From: Acephala macrosclerotiorum
Lineage: Eukaryota > Ascomycota > Leotiomycetes > Helotiales > Mollisiaceae
Length of the DNA stretch: 64,000 nt
Direction of reading: 5' to 3'
NCBI GenBank assembly: GCA_014904845.1
Contig: MU119283.1
Coordinates: 62,001-126,000 of the forward strand
Shown: positions 45,051-56,518 of the stretch, one piece after another
Numbering within the stretch: position 1 is the first letter of the stretch
Layout: each line of letters begins with the position of its first letter
Program-made: the position numbers and the translations under genes
The notes under the pieces: generated by a model
Database searches by the model: none
What the model was told of the DNA's origin: nothing
What the model saw: the letters and a program-made list of their open reading frames with translations, nothing else

Positions 45051-47726
45051 CGCATTTGCAGAAGGCTCGAAACTCCAAGCCGGTTTCAGATCAAATGTCT
45101 CCTGTTCCTATTCTAGGCCATCTTGCGCTAGCACCTGGGGCTTATATAGTCTGTCAAATGTAGGGATGTGGAGCGATGAGATTTCGGTGGGAGTTGTGTC
45201 CAGATTTCCACTCCGAAAGCCATCTGTAGCCTCGATTTCAATGTGGTTTCGGTGCTCGGGCTGGTCGTCGGGTTTAGCAGTGCTGGACACGGTCTCTTGT
45301 GGCTCTTGGCTGTTGTGAGAGAAGTTGGCGCTCTTGGAGCTTGGGAATGGAGTATGCGAATCCGCTCCGCTGCTAGAGCTAAAGTTTGAGGAGGTTCTGG
45401 GGTGGTGTTGTCGGAACGCATTTGCACGGATACAGCTCTCTGTGTAGAGGATCCTATCTTGGCATGTGCAGAAAAGGCGTATGTGTATTCGGATAGCAGA
45501 GAGGAGAGGAGAGGATCTGTCAAAGTAGGTAGTTGCAAGTGCAGAGAGATCAGCGTTGTGTGTCGGCGTAAAGGTTTGGGAGAGCAAACAGGGCGTCGGC
45601 CTGTGCTGTGTTGTGGAGTGCAATGTCGTTGACAGTGATTAAAGAAGACAAACATAAATGTCATAGAGTCAGTCACCCGGCATGCACGAATCGAGTACCA
45701 ACTTTCTTCCCTCCACTATCTCCGAATGCATACCAAACTTAGAATAGCAGACGATAAAATCCTTATAAAATCGGCGAATGTCTAGAACCACAAGTAGACG
45801 TGATGAGATAGCAGATCTAGGTTTCTTCTCTCCGCATGTGCTACTCGTAATGACAGGCCTGCTTACAGTCAGACTAAAAAGGAGGCAGACTCTGACCATC
45901 TCAATAAGTTGGATATCACTCCAACATCACTGCCCGCATTTTCACTCACAGCATCACGCATTCGAAAGCTAGAAATCTGCCACGGATAACAAAAGCTTCG
46001 GCGGCGGATCAACGCGTTAATCGAGGATGCGAGATAGACTTCAATACTCAGGCTACGGGCAACACAGAGCAGGCTTCGTTCCATGACGCAGGTATCCGGA
46101 AAGGCAAAGGCACTCTCCAATTGCAAATCGAGTTCAGGTCTTGTGGTCTTGCATGCTGCATCTGCTGGGCAAAGTACACTCGCCGACCTCTCGCACGACA
46201 AAGTGCTTGCCACCCAAACAGTTCACTCGAACAACCACCGAACTCCACTTTCCACGACGCTATTCATCCGCGTATATTGTTTGTATGTATGGTGAGAGAT
46301 CTGCCACGAGCAGCAGGTGCTTCGATAGCAGGCCTAGGTCGAGGATACGAGTCCGAAGGGCACACAACTCGTCTCGGTCGAATTGGCAATCAGTCTGCCG
46401 TTTCCCGAGGCCACCTCCTTCCACATATGGTCGAATCCTCAATACCGACGGTCTGGTTGGTCTCATCCGGTTGTATCGATGCCTGTTCTAGAGCGTGGTT
46501 AGCAAGAGGCTCGAGTTACATTCCGGAGAGCGTAGCAACCATGGAGCTGGAATCTGCAAACCTGTTACTCATGCATACTCTGGTAGATAATGGTGGACAA
46601 GGGCTCATCGAAGGGTCTGCAACACTGAAAATAAAGACAAGGCTAGGACTTCAATAGCCTTACGGGAGGTACATCGTTGAACAGCTCTCGCTACTGGGTG
46701 GTCGTGCCGAAGTCCAGTCAGCGGTCAGCTCGGCGTGAAATTTACCCTTCAGGCATCAGCGCTAGACCCACACGTGACTCATTTCTAAGCTGTATTAATC
46801 CGCTCGTCCTCCCCCCTTTTCTTTCGTTTATTTCTTGATACTGGAAGAGATATCGAATTTGCCCACCCTCTAGACTTGTTGGTATGCTGGTACCCCCTTA
46901 TCGCAGCTGTTCTCACGACCACGGGAGCAGTGTCTTTATTCATCCTCCTCGACACCTTGGCGGCCCACGATGATTCGTCATCGGCAGCAGCAGCGGGAAA
47001 AGCATAACCGCCATCTATGGGGCTTTCAGTTGTTCCAACGGTAGAGAAGTAACACCTTCCTATTTCATCCAAATTGAGCGTGTTGCAACCCGACATCCGA
47101 TGTATATGCAGTGTATATTACTACTCTTGGATTTGCTGCGAAGCGCTGGAAGAAGTCTTCCTTATCGCCACGACGGTTTCCAATCCTGATTCCTGCAAAA
47201 TTTCATCTCGACTGCTTCTAGATCGTATCTCAGAGGCCAAGGTCTCCACGATCCTTGTTGATAGTTGCATGCCATCTTCTTGAAGATTGACGATAAGCCA
47301 CGAAACCTGGTCCTAAATCAAGCATCTCTCAGCGCAACCAAGCTCCACCGAGATGGGGAGGATCGGGAGCCCGTGTTTCCAGCCAGAAAAGGAAGTTCCG
47401 AACTCTTTATAGTCCTGAAAGCTGCCAGGTTGGTTCTTATCTGGCGACCGTGACGATCGCGAGCTGTTCGACAGTTATCGCGCCGCAGATGATGCGGGGC
47501 CCTGTTATTTTTGCACCGAGGCTCAAATGAAGGCCTCTGATAAGTTATCGAATTGGATGTAACGGTGGGGAGACTTCTGGCTGTGAAGGTCCTTCTGCAT
47601 TGGTCTTTATCCGGGCGAACAATGCCGTCCGCGTGGTGACCTTTTATAGCATCCTGAGATCCATCTAAACAAGCAGCCCTCAGCTTTTGTTCGGAGTGAC
47701 AGCTCTTTCTTGGAATTGTCGCCAAA
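45051..47726. other. 2.7-kb stretch without a supportable gene
   Basis: Several open frames of 60-180 codons overlap on both strands (for example 45128-45676 minus, 46121-46657 plus, 46785-47096 minus). None shows a domain, consistent splice sites or typical composition. It may hold decayed gene remains. I see no RNA gene. Confidence 0.5.
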
Positions 47727-50418
47727 ATGGAGAAAGCAACAGGTCCAAAGCCAGACGAGATTCAGTCCTCTTCAGAAGATGCCTTGCCTCAATTCTCTGA
47801 GAAGAAGAACCATGACATTGAGATTGATGCAGTTGAGCCAGATTACGATGATCTCTCGACCGACAAGATCTACGTTCCTGGCGAAGACGAGGAGTTCATT
47901 GACCCTCGCTTGAAAGATTATCCCATACCGCTTGTTGCGTGAGGATTCTCCACTTTCTCGAGAGACCGACGATACTGATCCTTCTATAGCAAGACTGTTG
48001 ATCTTCACAATGACCCAACGTGAGTCCTATCCATCTGCGAAGCTAAGTCCCCCACTGACAGAAGATAGTGAGCCGATTCTCACCTTTCGATTTTGGTTTC
48101 TGTCTACATTCTGGGTTGTAGTTGGTTGTGGAATTTCGTCCTTCTACTACTTCAAACCATACTATATGTACCTCACCAGTTATGCCATCCAATTGCTTTC
48201 CTGGGGTATGGGTAGTTTCATGGCCAACCGGCTGCCAAAGCGAACTTTCTCTACCTTCGGCCGGAAGTGGTCATTCAACCCAGGCCCATGGAACCCAAAG
48301 GAACACGCGCTGATCATTGTGGCATATTGGGGTTCGGTGAGTGGTGTTGTCTTGGTGTTCCTAAAGCTCTATTGACCTACTCAGTGCTACACAGCATACG
48401 GCCTCGGCCCACTCTCAGCCATGGAACTCTACTACGGCAAGAAAATGAACGCAGGATGGGGAATTCTCTTCTTGATCACAACGCAAATGATCGGATATGG
48501 CTTCGCAGGCCTCTTCCGTGACATCTTGGTTCGACCACCAAAGATTTACTATCCAGGTGTCCTTCCAAACGTCGCATTGTTCAATGCAATGCACAGGAAC
48601 CCATCAGTGACAAAGAAGTCCCTCAAGTTCTTCTCATATGTCGCTGTGGCTGCTTTTGTCTGGGAATGGTTTCCTCAACTCATCTTCCCGATATTGAGTT
48701 CCCTGCCACTGCTTTGCTACATGGGACATGGAAACGGGATTGCATATATTCTGGGCTCTGGGTACAACGGATTCGTAAGTTCTCTCGAGAAATCCCCCCA
48801 GGTACACGTACTCATAATTTCCAGGGACTCCTTGACATCAGTTTGGACTGGAACTATATCTCCTTCTGGTCACCACTGTACACCCCACTCTGGGCAAATG
48901 CCAACCAGTTCCTCGGTGCTATGGCATTATGTTGGTTTATCTACCCACTGATGTACTTCACCAACACCTTGGACGCTAAGACCTATGCACCTATGTCATC
49001 CGGCACCTTTGATGATACCGGAGCTACCTACAACATCTCCCGCATTCTGAACGCAGACCATACCCTGAACCAAACAGCAATGGACGCCTACTCACGGCCT
49101 CAATGGTCCGTATCATATGCCATGTACTTCTTTTGCGGCTTTGCTGCCTCGACCGGAGCTATGCTTTACGCTTGCCTGTACTATGGTCCTCAAGCCTGGC
49201 AAGGTATCAAGGAAGGATGGTTCAACAAGCGGGATACACACAATGATCCTTACCTTCTCATGATGGACAAGTTCAAGCGGGTTCCTCATTGGTGGTATGC
49301 TGCTCTTCTCGTCATCTGCGCTGCTTTGTCTATCGGTCAACTGTACGGTGCTGGCATGCAACTTCCCTGGTGGTGAGTACCCCGCACACGTGACTATGAA
49401 CACAATTGACATGACCAGGGGTTTCCTCATCATCTCTATTGTCTCTTGCGTTTTTACTTTCCCCAATGGTATTCTCTGGGGTATTGCAAACATGCAAGTT
49501 GGCATGGCGTTCCTCAGTGAAGTCATCGCTGGTGCTTTGTTCCCTGGCAAGCCTCTTGCTGTCCTCACCTGCATGGTTTACGGTCGTCAGATTCTCGAGC
49601 AGAACTTGAACTTGATATCTGATTATAAGTTCGGCTTCTACATGAAGATACCTGAATCCGAGATGTTCATTGGTCAGGTTTATGGAACTTTGCTTGGACC
49701 TTTCATCAATTATGGGATGATGCGTAAGTCGCCCGAGTAACCCACCTCCCACGCTCGTCTTGAGATGAAGCGGTACTAACAACCTACCAGGCTGGATCAT
49801 CGATAACGAAGGCCCCAAACTGACCGGCGAAGTCGCCTCCTCCGCCTGGGACGCCCTCAAAACCAAGAACTTCTACTCCCAATCGGTGCTCTGGGGTGTC
49901 CTCGGCCCCAAAGTCTTCTTCGGCGCCGGCTCCCAATACTCCTGGCTCTACTACGCCTTCCTCGTTGGCCCAGCTTGTGTACTTCTTGTCTGGTTGGTGC
50001 AAAAGAAGAAGCCGGGGTGGAACTTGGAGGAGAGATTTAATCCCGTGTTGATCTTTTCGGGTGGAACTTGGTTCCCGGTATATCAGACTGCCAATTTGTT
50101 GACGAGTTCTGCATTTAGTGCTTTCTTGTATGTCTTCCTACTCTCTCCACCTTTACGCCCTTTCATTTTGCATTATAAAAGTAGGTGCTGACAACACTTT
50201 CTAGCATGGGTTATGTGTATCGATATCATCCAGTCTGGTTTCGAAAGTACAACTACCTCCTCGGTGTCGGGCTTGACTGCGGAACCCAACTCATGCAAAC
50301 AGTCATGGTGTTCGGTATCAATCTTCCAAACGTAGCCTTTCCTTATTGGTGGGGAAATAACCCCAACGCCATCGATCGCTGCTTCCCTCCTTCCACATTA
50401 CCTGCCGGTGCGCAGTAA
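47727..50418 (+). CDS. oligopeptide transporter (OPT family)
   Basis: Eight exons: 47727-47938, 47990-48019, 48069-48336, 48385-48774, 48825-49372, 49419-49723, 49791-50127 and 50205-50418. All junctions are canonical and in phase, giving 767 residues. OPT proteins are plasma-membrane proton symporters for tetra/pentapeptides, glutathione or metal-chelates. The acidic N-terminus leads to DPTEPILTFRFW; the family NPG motif is in FNPGPWNPKEH. GHGNGIAY, LGLLDISLDWNYISF-type and FPNGILWGIANMQVG segments follow, and the plant-type KIPPR site reads KIPESEMF. About 14-16 hydrophobic segments are present, ending in VAFPYWWGNNP. It looks intact and is the best-preserved gene of the accessory part. Substrate is not predictable; related fungal genes respond to nitrogen source, which is not shown here. 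Confidence 0.95.
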
Positions 50419-50916
50419 ACGAACCACGGACTAGATGTAGAGAGACAGAGTGGTGCTAGGGCTTGGGCTGGGATAGGAATGTGACTTGGACGTCGTGAAT
50501 AAGAGGATGAGTTCGATGATTGTTTTATGAGATATGTTAATGAAGTTATATACCATGTGAACTGTTTGATATGCCATTGTTTCAGGCTCCTCGCATTTCT
50601 CGCGTTACTATCACGATTGGCGTTCTGTTGTGGAATTGTGCTTCGTCCAAATTTTGATTTCTGAAGTTGTAGGCTTGAAGTTTGATTTTCAGGCTTCAAC
50701 CGTTACTATTACAACACACAACGCATTTCAAGCTACAGGTCGCCGTGACCCGCAGTCGCTTTTAGCGTTCGATTTCGCTAGACTCTCAATAAAACAACCT
50801 CACTTCATTCAACCCCTCTTTATCATTTCTTCCTAGCATACTCCCATTCACCTTCCCCTTCCCCTTCCCTGCCATCTCCCACCACACTTCCCTCCCCTAT
50901 CCCGTCTGCCCTCAGC
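50419..50916. other. intergenic, convergent gene ends
   Basis: About 500 bp between the OPT gene and a minus-strand gene. It includes a C-rich stretch near 50845-50900 and no supportable gene. Confidence 0.5.
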
Positions 50917-51372
50917 TCACCGCCAGCTCTGAAAGCCCCCCTCCCTAATTCCCTCCTCACTACTAAAATCCTCCACCGGCTCCCCCCTCGGCTTCCAACC
51001 CACATTATCATCCCTATCCTCCCCTTCAGTTAAGAACTCTGGGTCCTTCTCATGTTTCTGTTCCGGGATACGGTTGTACCAGCTTTTGGCTAGTCGGACG
51101 TCGTAGGCGGAGATGGGGACGGGGTATTGGGGTTCGAATTCGGGGTGGAGACGGGAGTTTCCGTAGCGGCGGGGGTCGATTGTTGGGTGGATGGGGGTGT
51201 GTGAGTGTTGGGAGAGCGGGAGGGGAGGGGTTTGAATGGGCTTGATAGGGCTGTCGGGGGTGAGGGGAGGTAGTGGTTGGAGGGAAGGGTTTTCGGAGGG
51301 GGCTTTGGGGAGTGGGAGGATGGGTGTTGGGATGTCGTGGGTTGGCGTGCTTTGAATATTGGCTGCTGACAT
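50917..51372 (-). CDS. small proline-rich protein, unrecognised
   Basis: An intronless frame of 151 residues with an ATG at 51372. The first 70 residues are proline/serine/threonine-rich (TPILPLPKAP, TPPLPLSQHSHTP) and the second half is polar with RYGNSRLHPEFEPQYPVP and VRLKSWYNR-like VRLAKSWYNRIPEQ. No signal peptide or membrane segment. The conserved-looking core around YPVPISAYDVRLAKSWYNR suggests a genuine gene, but I know no family. Confidence 0.6.
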   Translation of the reverse strand: MSAANIQSTPTHDIPTPILPLPKAPSENPSLQPLPPLTPDSPIKPIQTPPLPLSQHSHTPIHPTIDPRRYGNSRLHPEFEPQYPVPISAYDVRLAKSWYNRIPEQKHEKDPEFLTEGEDRDDNVGWKPRGEPVEDFSSEEGIREGGFQSWR

Positions 51373-52085
51373 TTCTGTTTGTGTTGGAACTTGAGGTGCA
51401 GTGTTGTTGTTTGTGTTGCTATTAAAGATCCAAATTTATGGAGGAAGGAACAACGTGCAGCGAGCAGTGGGGTGGAGATGTGGTACTTTTTATAGTTATG
51501 AGCGCATGTCACGCGTGATTCGCCGAAGTACCTCGTTATTCCAGGTTGGAAAACTTCATGCCTCACTCGGAAGCAATGCCTATCTGAATAGACTTCAAGT
51601 AAGCGATGATTAACACAGAAAAGGAAGGGAATTTTCGGTCCGCAGAAAGATTAGGGGATGCCGGGTAGCTCGCTTCTGAGGCGAGTAATGCCAAGACTTT
51701 CGCACGCACGTGGTCCAGAGGAACCAAGAGAAGACTTGGTATGTTAGGGAGGATGGTGAAAGAAAAGGTCTTTAGGATTAGCTTTGGTTAGGTTTCACAA
51801 GAAACATAGAAGTAGTCGAAGTGATTTGAGAGTTTTTGGAGAAGAAAATGTATCGCATGAGATGGGACAATGTGATATTATTACAGGCAAAGGCCATAGT
51901 GTGGCTATAAAGTGTGTGTTCATGATGTCTTCCTGTCTAGCGGTGAAATGAGGATATATATAACATTAAACACGTGAACACCCTAATAGATATGGTAAGC
52001 AAGACCTTCCTTTACTCTATACCTCTCTATAGTCATACCCTTGGACTGTTCAGCAATATCAACACCATTTTAAATACTCCATAGC
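51373..52085. other. intergenic
   Basis: About 710 bp without a supportable gene; moderately A+T-rich in its right half. Confidence 0.5.
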
Positions 52086-52869
52086 TTAAGAAGCGTATCC
52101 TCGTATCCTCCACACACTTTTCCAGCATCCATCAAGAATAGCCTCGTATCTCTCACTGGCCAATTTCTGGGCAGCCAGATACCCCGGGGTTTGCTGTTCC
52201 TCCCTCAATTTTCCGAACTGCGTATTGATTATCTCCCCATTATCAATTCGATGCTTCTCCAAGGCATCTCGTTCTACGATCGTGACGCGCTTGCGGTGAT
52301 ATCGTCTCTCGGGATGCTTTGCGAAGGTACTGTTAGGTGTCTTGATATAACCGGGACGAATCGCCAGAAGCTCAACTTCAGTCAACCTAACTTGAGGTAG
52401 CCCATACTCCTTCCTTTGCCTGAAGTTATTAGTCAACAGAAGCTGGTCATACAGGAATGTTGTTTATGCTTACTTGTGTTGGGGATTCTTCTTTCTGATT
52501 TTGCCATTCTTAGCGATATAGGTTTCGCGCTCAACTTCAGGCTGAGCTTGAGGTGATGCAGGAGGTGCTGGGTTCGAATCGGAAGCCGTGCAGCTTCTAT
52601 TCTCGACAGCAACGTTGTTTGCTTTGTCAATAACATCATTTAACGCATCCCACTGTTGCGAAACAGTCGTGAGCATGCTTGGTAAGCGTTACCCTGTCAA
52701 GATATTCCGCATCTGTAAGCTGAAAACAGTGTCGTGTTGTCTAAGATCAAAGTAGTCTTCTGGTTGCGCATAACTACCAATCTCCCCAACAGGAAACATG
52801 TACTATACTCGTTAGATACATGGACAAGAGCGTGGCTTCTTGGGGCGTGCATACCAATGGCTGTGACAT
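52086..52869 (-). pseudogene. small unrecognised gene with one premature TAA
   Basis: Exons 52869-52855 (MSQPL), 52802-52474 and 52419-52086 join over introns 52803-52854 (GTATGC; CTAACG branch, TATAG end) and 52420-52473 (GTAAGC; TTGACTAA branch, TTCAG end). All phases agree and would give 225 residues, except for one TAA at 52689-52691 (between MRNILTG and RLPSMLTT). A change from CAA, which is CpA to TpA on the coding strand, would explain it. Otherwise the protein could start at the downstream ATG at 52676 and have about 183 residues. The C-terminal half is basic and helical (YLAAQKLASERYEAILDG). Family unknown. Confidence 0.55.
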
Positions 52870-53525
52870 TGTGATACCTGGTGGTAGCTATTGACCTTGA
52901 CGTAGATAAGGGATGTGGTAGGTGGAAGGAAAAGTAGCGGCAGTCAACACGACTCTTATAGAGCTAACGTCTAGCAACAAGGATTAGAACCAACTTCAAC
53001 TAGTGTCCGGCTATCCCTTTTCTAGAAGTTCATTTCTTTCCCAAAAGATAGTGGAGCCTCGCGTAAGGAGATACATTAGCTCAAAATTTCTCCTTGTATT
53101 GACCCAAAGAAGTTGAGAACTTTTAACTATTACATAGTTTAAAAATTGATAGAAAAGAAATCAAAAGCTTTAAATGTTGGCAGAGATTACTATTAGTAAT
53201 GTTCTCCTTAATATGTTCATATTCTTGGCGTGGCTCTTTGCCTCCATTTCGATTTGTGCGCTCTAGTCTTTATCAGATTGCCGGTTTAGATGTTGCGCTC
53301 AGCAGCAAGTGCCCAAACAGATTCACACTGCCAAACAGACCACATTGTCAACATCAAAGAGTAGTATAGGTTCATAAACATGACAGAGTTCGGATAGAAA
53401 GGAATCATTCCTCGTTCAAAATACTACTCAAGCAACATTTTGAAGACATGAGTACTGTGGGGCGATCAAGATTGAGGTAGTGAAACAGCACTGTGCCTAA
53501 GATTACCATAGATGATACATGTTGT
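52870..53525. other. intergenic
   Basis: About 650 bp, somewhat A+T-rich near 53120-53220, with no supportable gene. Confidence 0.5.
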
Positions 53526-54403
53526 CTAGTGCATGAGATTCTTGGTGTTAGATGATAGTCTTCGTCCTTTTCTTGAACGCGTCAATTTTCGGTCCCTCAA
53601 CTTGTTCTGGCTCTTGTGAATGGAGCAATCCATCGCTCCACAATCACGAAGCAAGGTGTGCCTTTCGGCTGCGTCCATCACACCGCTATGAAACTTCGAG
53701 TTTGATCTTGTTCCCTCAAGCCGTTGGAATTCACTTCTTGCAGCTCTAAGGGGCTCAGGAAACAAGTACGCCGCGATCATTTCCCCCACCATGCACTTCT
53801 GCATAGGAAAACCCTCGATTATGTTGTCATATATGTAGCTGATCACATCTAGTGTTGGAAGGCGCTTGCTTATTAAGACGTATTCTTGTATTTTCAAGAA
53901 TGCCTGTTTGGCAAGGCTTTCCACACCAAGCATGTCCGCAAGGACATAGAGAGCACACCATGTAAGACATCTTACTCCAAGTCCACAGCTGAACTGCCCA
54001 GTCAAGATCCATTCGACAAACAAAGGAAATGCTTCTGGGTCGCTGCCCTTGAGATGAATTTCTTTGGTGGTTGCTTCGCTGAAACTTCCTTGGAGGGCAG
54101 CCTTGAAGTAATTGGAGTGATTGCATAGAAGCTACTTAGGCAGGTGCTATGGTGTCTCAATGCCTCCAGCCTAGACATCAACTAATTTGGACATAATGAA
54201 ATATCTAGTGTTTGTCAGTAATACCGTCTCAAATACACAGCTGATGAGGATGTCGGCTTCCTCGTGGATTGGTTTTACTACCACCTTCTGGTCTTGAACT
54301 GGAGGCGTGAGGACTGGTTTTTGGGATTTGGGCACCTTTTAGTACCCTAAAGGTCAGTTACGGTACTGGTATTTCCACCATCACATATAATAAGGTCCTC
54401 CAT
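53526..54403 (-). pseudogene. BTB/POZ-domain protein with one premature TAG
   Basis: The BTB/POZ fold is readable: EADILISCVFET (exon lower end 54225), intron 54147-54224 (GTATTA...CATAG), then HLPK, a TAG at 54132-54134, LLCNHSNYFKAALQGSF, DPEAFPLFVEWILTGQF and WCALYVLADMLGVESLAKQA, ending at 53526. BTB proteins dimerise and often link substrates to Cullin-3 ligases. Small fungal members like this are mostly unstudied. An ATG at 54403 (MEDLIICDGG) with an intron of about 50 nt is a plausible first exon but is not certain. The TAG replaces what is probably a CAG. A basic C-terminal tail (RDRKLTRSRKGRRL) follows the BACK-like part. Confidence 0.65.
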
Positions 54404-54892
54404 ACTCAGATCTTCGATTGAGTTGAAGTGATGAAACTGGAAGACAGGCCGAGTCACGTGAAATATGATATGAGATTGCTTGATCAGGGAAACATACGGA
54501 GACTCAGATGAGTCCAGTGGAACCACTGAGCATACATAAAAGATTGGAAATGGACTTCTCATATTCTGGGCATTAAATATCCTTTTATGCTATGTCATAT
54601 GAAAATTTTGAAAGACTGTCGAAGATGGAGGCACTTTCCCGAACCGGGACCGCCGCAGATCATGTTTTTCCATATGTGGCTTTGTACTTATGGAGGTAGT
54701 GGCTTAAAGCAACTTCTTCACGTGTGCTCGAATATGCAAGGGTTTGCTAGCTCGCTTCCTCGATGCGAGGCGTCATTTGCTGAACTCTTTGGTATCCAGA
54801 TACAAATTCAGCATGTCCCCGAAGTCTGAAATTAATTTTTTTGCAATTCATTCTACATAACTTCCACAATCTGCAGATATTCAGCACACACT
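54404..54892. other. intergenic
   Basis: About 490 bp between divergent genes. Nothing supportable. Confidence 0.5.
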
Positions 54893-55408
54893 ATGTCTCC
54901 CCAAGTAAGTTCATTTCATGACCTTGCACTTTCTCAAATGATCATCTATCAGCAGCTTACACGCCATCAGACTCCAACCACTTCTATCAACTTCTCAAGC
55001 ACCGAGACGAAGTTCCTGCTTGCCTACATCAAAAACATTATATCGAAGCCTGAGGTAAGTTCCATTAAATTCTCAGTCTGTACTTTTGCTAACATATGTT
55101 CCGTTTTTCAGGTCAACTGGGAAGCCATCGCTATGGAACTTGGGTACGCGAAGCCCGTCCAGGCGCAGAAATACTTCTCCGCGCTGAAGATAAAACATGG
55201 TCTAGGGATGTCATCATCGAAAGGCAAAGCGGCGCCTGTCAGTTATAAGGAGCTAGTAACTCCAACACCCCGTTTGCGGAAGAGAGGTGCCGGAAGCACG
55301 CTGAAGGAAACGGCTCAAGGGCGCAAGAAAGCAAAGCTGATTGAGAGCAATGGACCGACAGCCACGACGGACGACGTTGACTTTGATGATAATTGGGAGG
55401 AGGTCTGA
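54893..55408 (+). CDS. Myb/SANT-like protein (copy 3)
   Basis: Exon 1 is 54893-54904 (MSPQ). Intron 1 starts at 54905 (GTAAGT) and most likely ends at 54970 (GCTTAC branch, ATCAG). Exon 2 runs to 55054, intron 2 is 55055-55111 (GTAAGT; GCTAAC branch, TTTCAG) and exon 3 ends at 55408, giving about 130 residues. Helix 1 is TKFLLAYIKNI, the tryptophan is in VNWEAIAMELG, and the third helix is PVQAQKYFSALKIKHG. The tail is basic (RLRKRG, GRKKAKL) then acidic (DDVDFDDNWEEV), as in nuclear factors. Both introns are multiples of three with no stop, so the unspliced reading stays open for 171 residues; the splice signals argue for removal. Intron 2 is at the same place and phase as in copies 1 and 4. 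Confidence 0.8.
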   Translation: MSPQVSSFHDLALSQMIIYQQLTRHQTPTTSINFSSTETKFLLAYIKNIISKPEVSSIKFSVCTFANICSVFQVNWEAIAMELGYAKPVQAQKYFSALKIKHGLGMSSSKGKAAPVSYKELVTPTPRLRKRGAGSTLKETAQGRKKAKLIESNGPTATTDDVDFDDNWEEV

Positions 55409-56518
55409 TTCAGGACAAGGGTATCTTTGTAAATGGGCCATATGCTCTCTCAAGCCAACGGGTGATAGGAATTGAATGTGATCCCCGAACTTTGCAGCCA
55501 CGATAGTAAAACCCCGCAGTGAATCTGTGATCATATATGAATGTAGCGTAGCGGCTTATTCTACGAGAAGATAGGGCAGCAAGCCAGTCTCACGCACTTA
55601 CGGACACCCTATGTAGATACCAGCAACTCTCCAATATTTCCAGCCACTCAATGAGAGTTTTCTGTTCGATCAAAGAACTGCCGTGTCAGCTCGGCATAAA
55701 GCCCCCTTGCATTAAGCGAGTTGCACGGATGACTAGATCAAGAAAAGCTTGCGAGATGATAGTCGTAGGTCATATCCTGGTCCTGCAAGGGTGAAGGATA
55801 TGATCTGCTTGAGTGACTTGGTATGGTGTGTGGTCGAGGAAATCTCACCTGGGAAGCCCGAAAGTCTAACCGAATCTCGGCTACGAATTCGGCCCGAAGA
55901 ACCCGAAAGAGGCTCAAAACACCCTATAGACAACTCATAGCTGGAAACCCCCCTTCAAACCACAATCTTGAATTGGTGCAAGATTTTCCAGAGGCCAAAG
56001 AAGGTTTTCAACATCCATACTTTCCTTTTCTATGAGGTGTAGAATTCATTTGTGAGAAGTGACTTCCTGAAAAGGTAACTCACCTATCTTCCAAGGTCTT
56101 CAAAGTCCGATGCTCCTTGCCGATTCTGCGGCTTTCCTTTTGCATACGCAGCCTCGTATTGATAATAGAATATAGAAACGAAGGTTCAGTGACAGACCGG
56201 GAATTTCCAGCGCTTTCTTTTCCCAAACTCGCTGCAGCACTTCCTTGCCTTTGTGGTCCGACGATCATATTAGCAAACAATCTGCAATATTCTGCGTTCT
56301 ATTTGCTAATCAAGGGTATCTGATTGGACTTGCGGATACAAGCAGACCTGCGCATCGAGACGACACTTCTCAAAAAATAAATCACACCGTGATTCTTAAT
56401 CTTCACTTGAAAGCAACCCTTCGGATTCTGATCTTTCCCCTCAGACGCTCTCTCTCTCAAAACTCTCTCCAACATCGAGAGCGCACTTCGACTACCTTAA
56501 GCTCGAGGTCTCATCAAA
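55409..56518. other. intergenic between Myb copies 3 and 4
   Basis: About 1.1 kb with short frames only. No supportable gene. The last 100 bp are CT-rich, as in a fungal 5' leader. Confidence 0.5.

Noticed and set aside
45128..45676. 182-codon frame overlapping a 171-codon frame on the same strand
   Set aside because: Both are low-complexity, neither has a domain, and they overlap in different frames with no sign which would be coding.
46121..46657. 178-codon frame with a cysteine-rich start that recalls a zinc cluster
   Set aside because: Cysteine spacing does not match Zn2Cys6 and the rest has no regulator-like region.
52550..52590. GGTTCGAATC, a tRNA B-box-like word
   Set aside because: No A box or acceptor stem can be formed around it, and it lies in a coding exon on the other strand.
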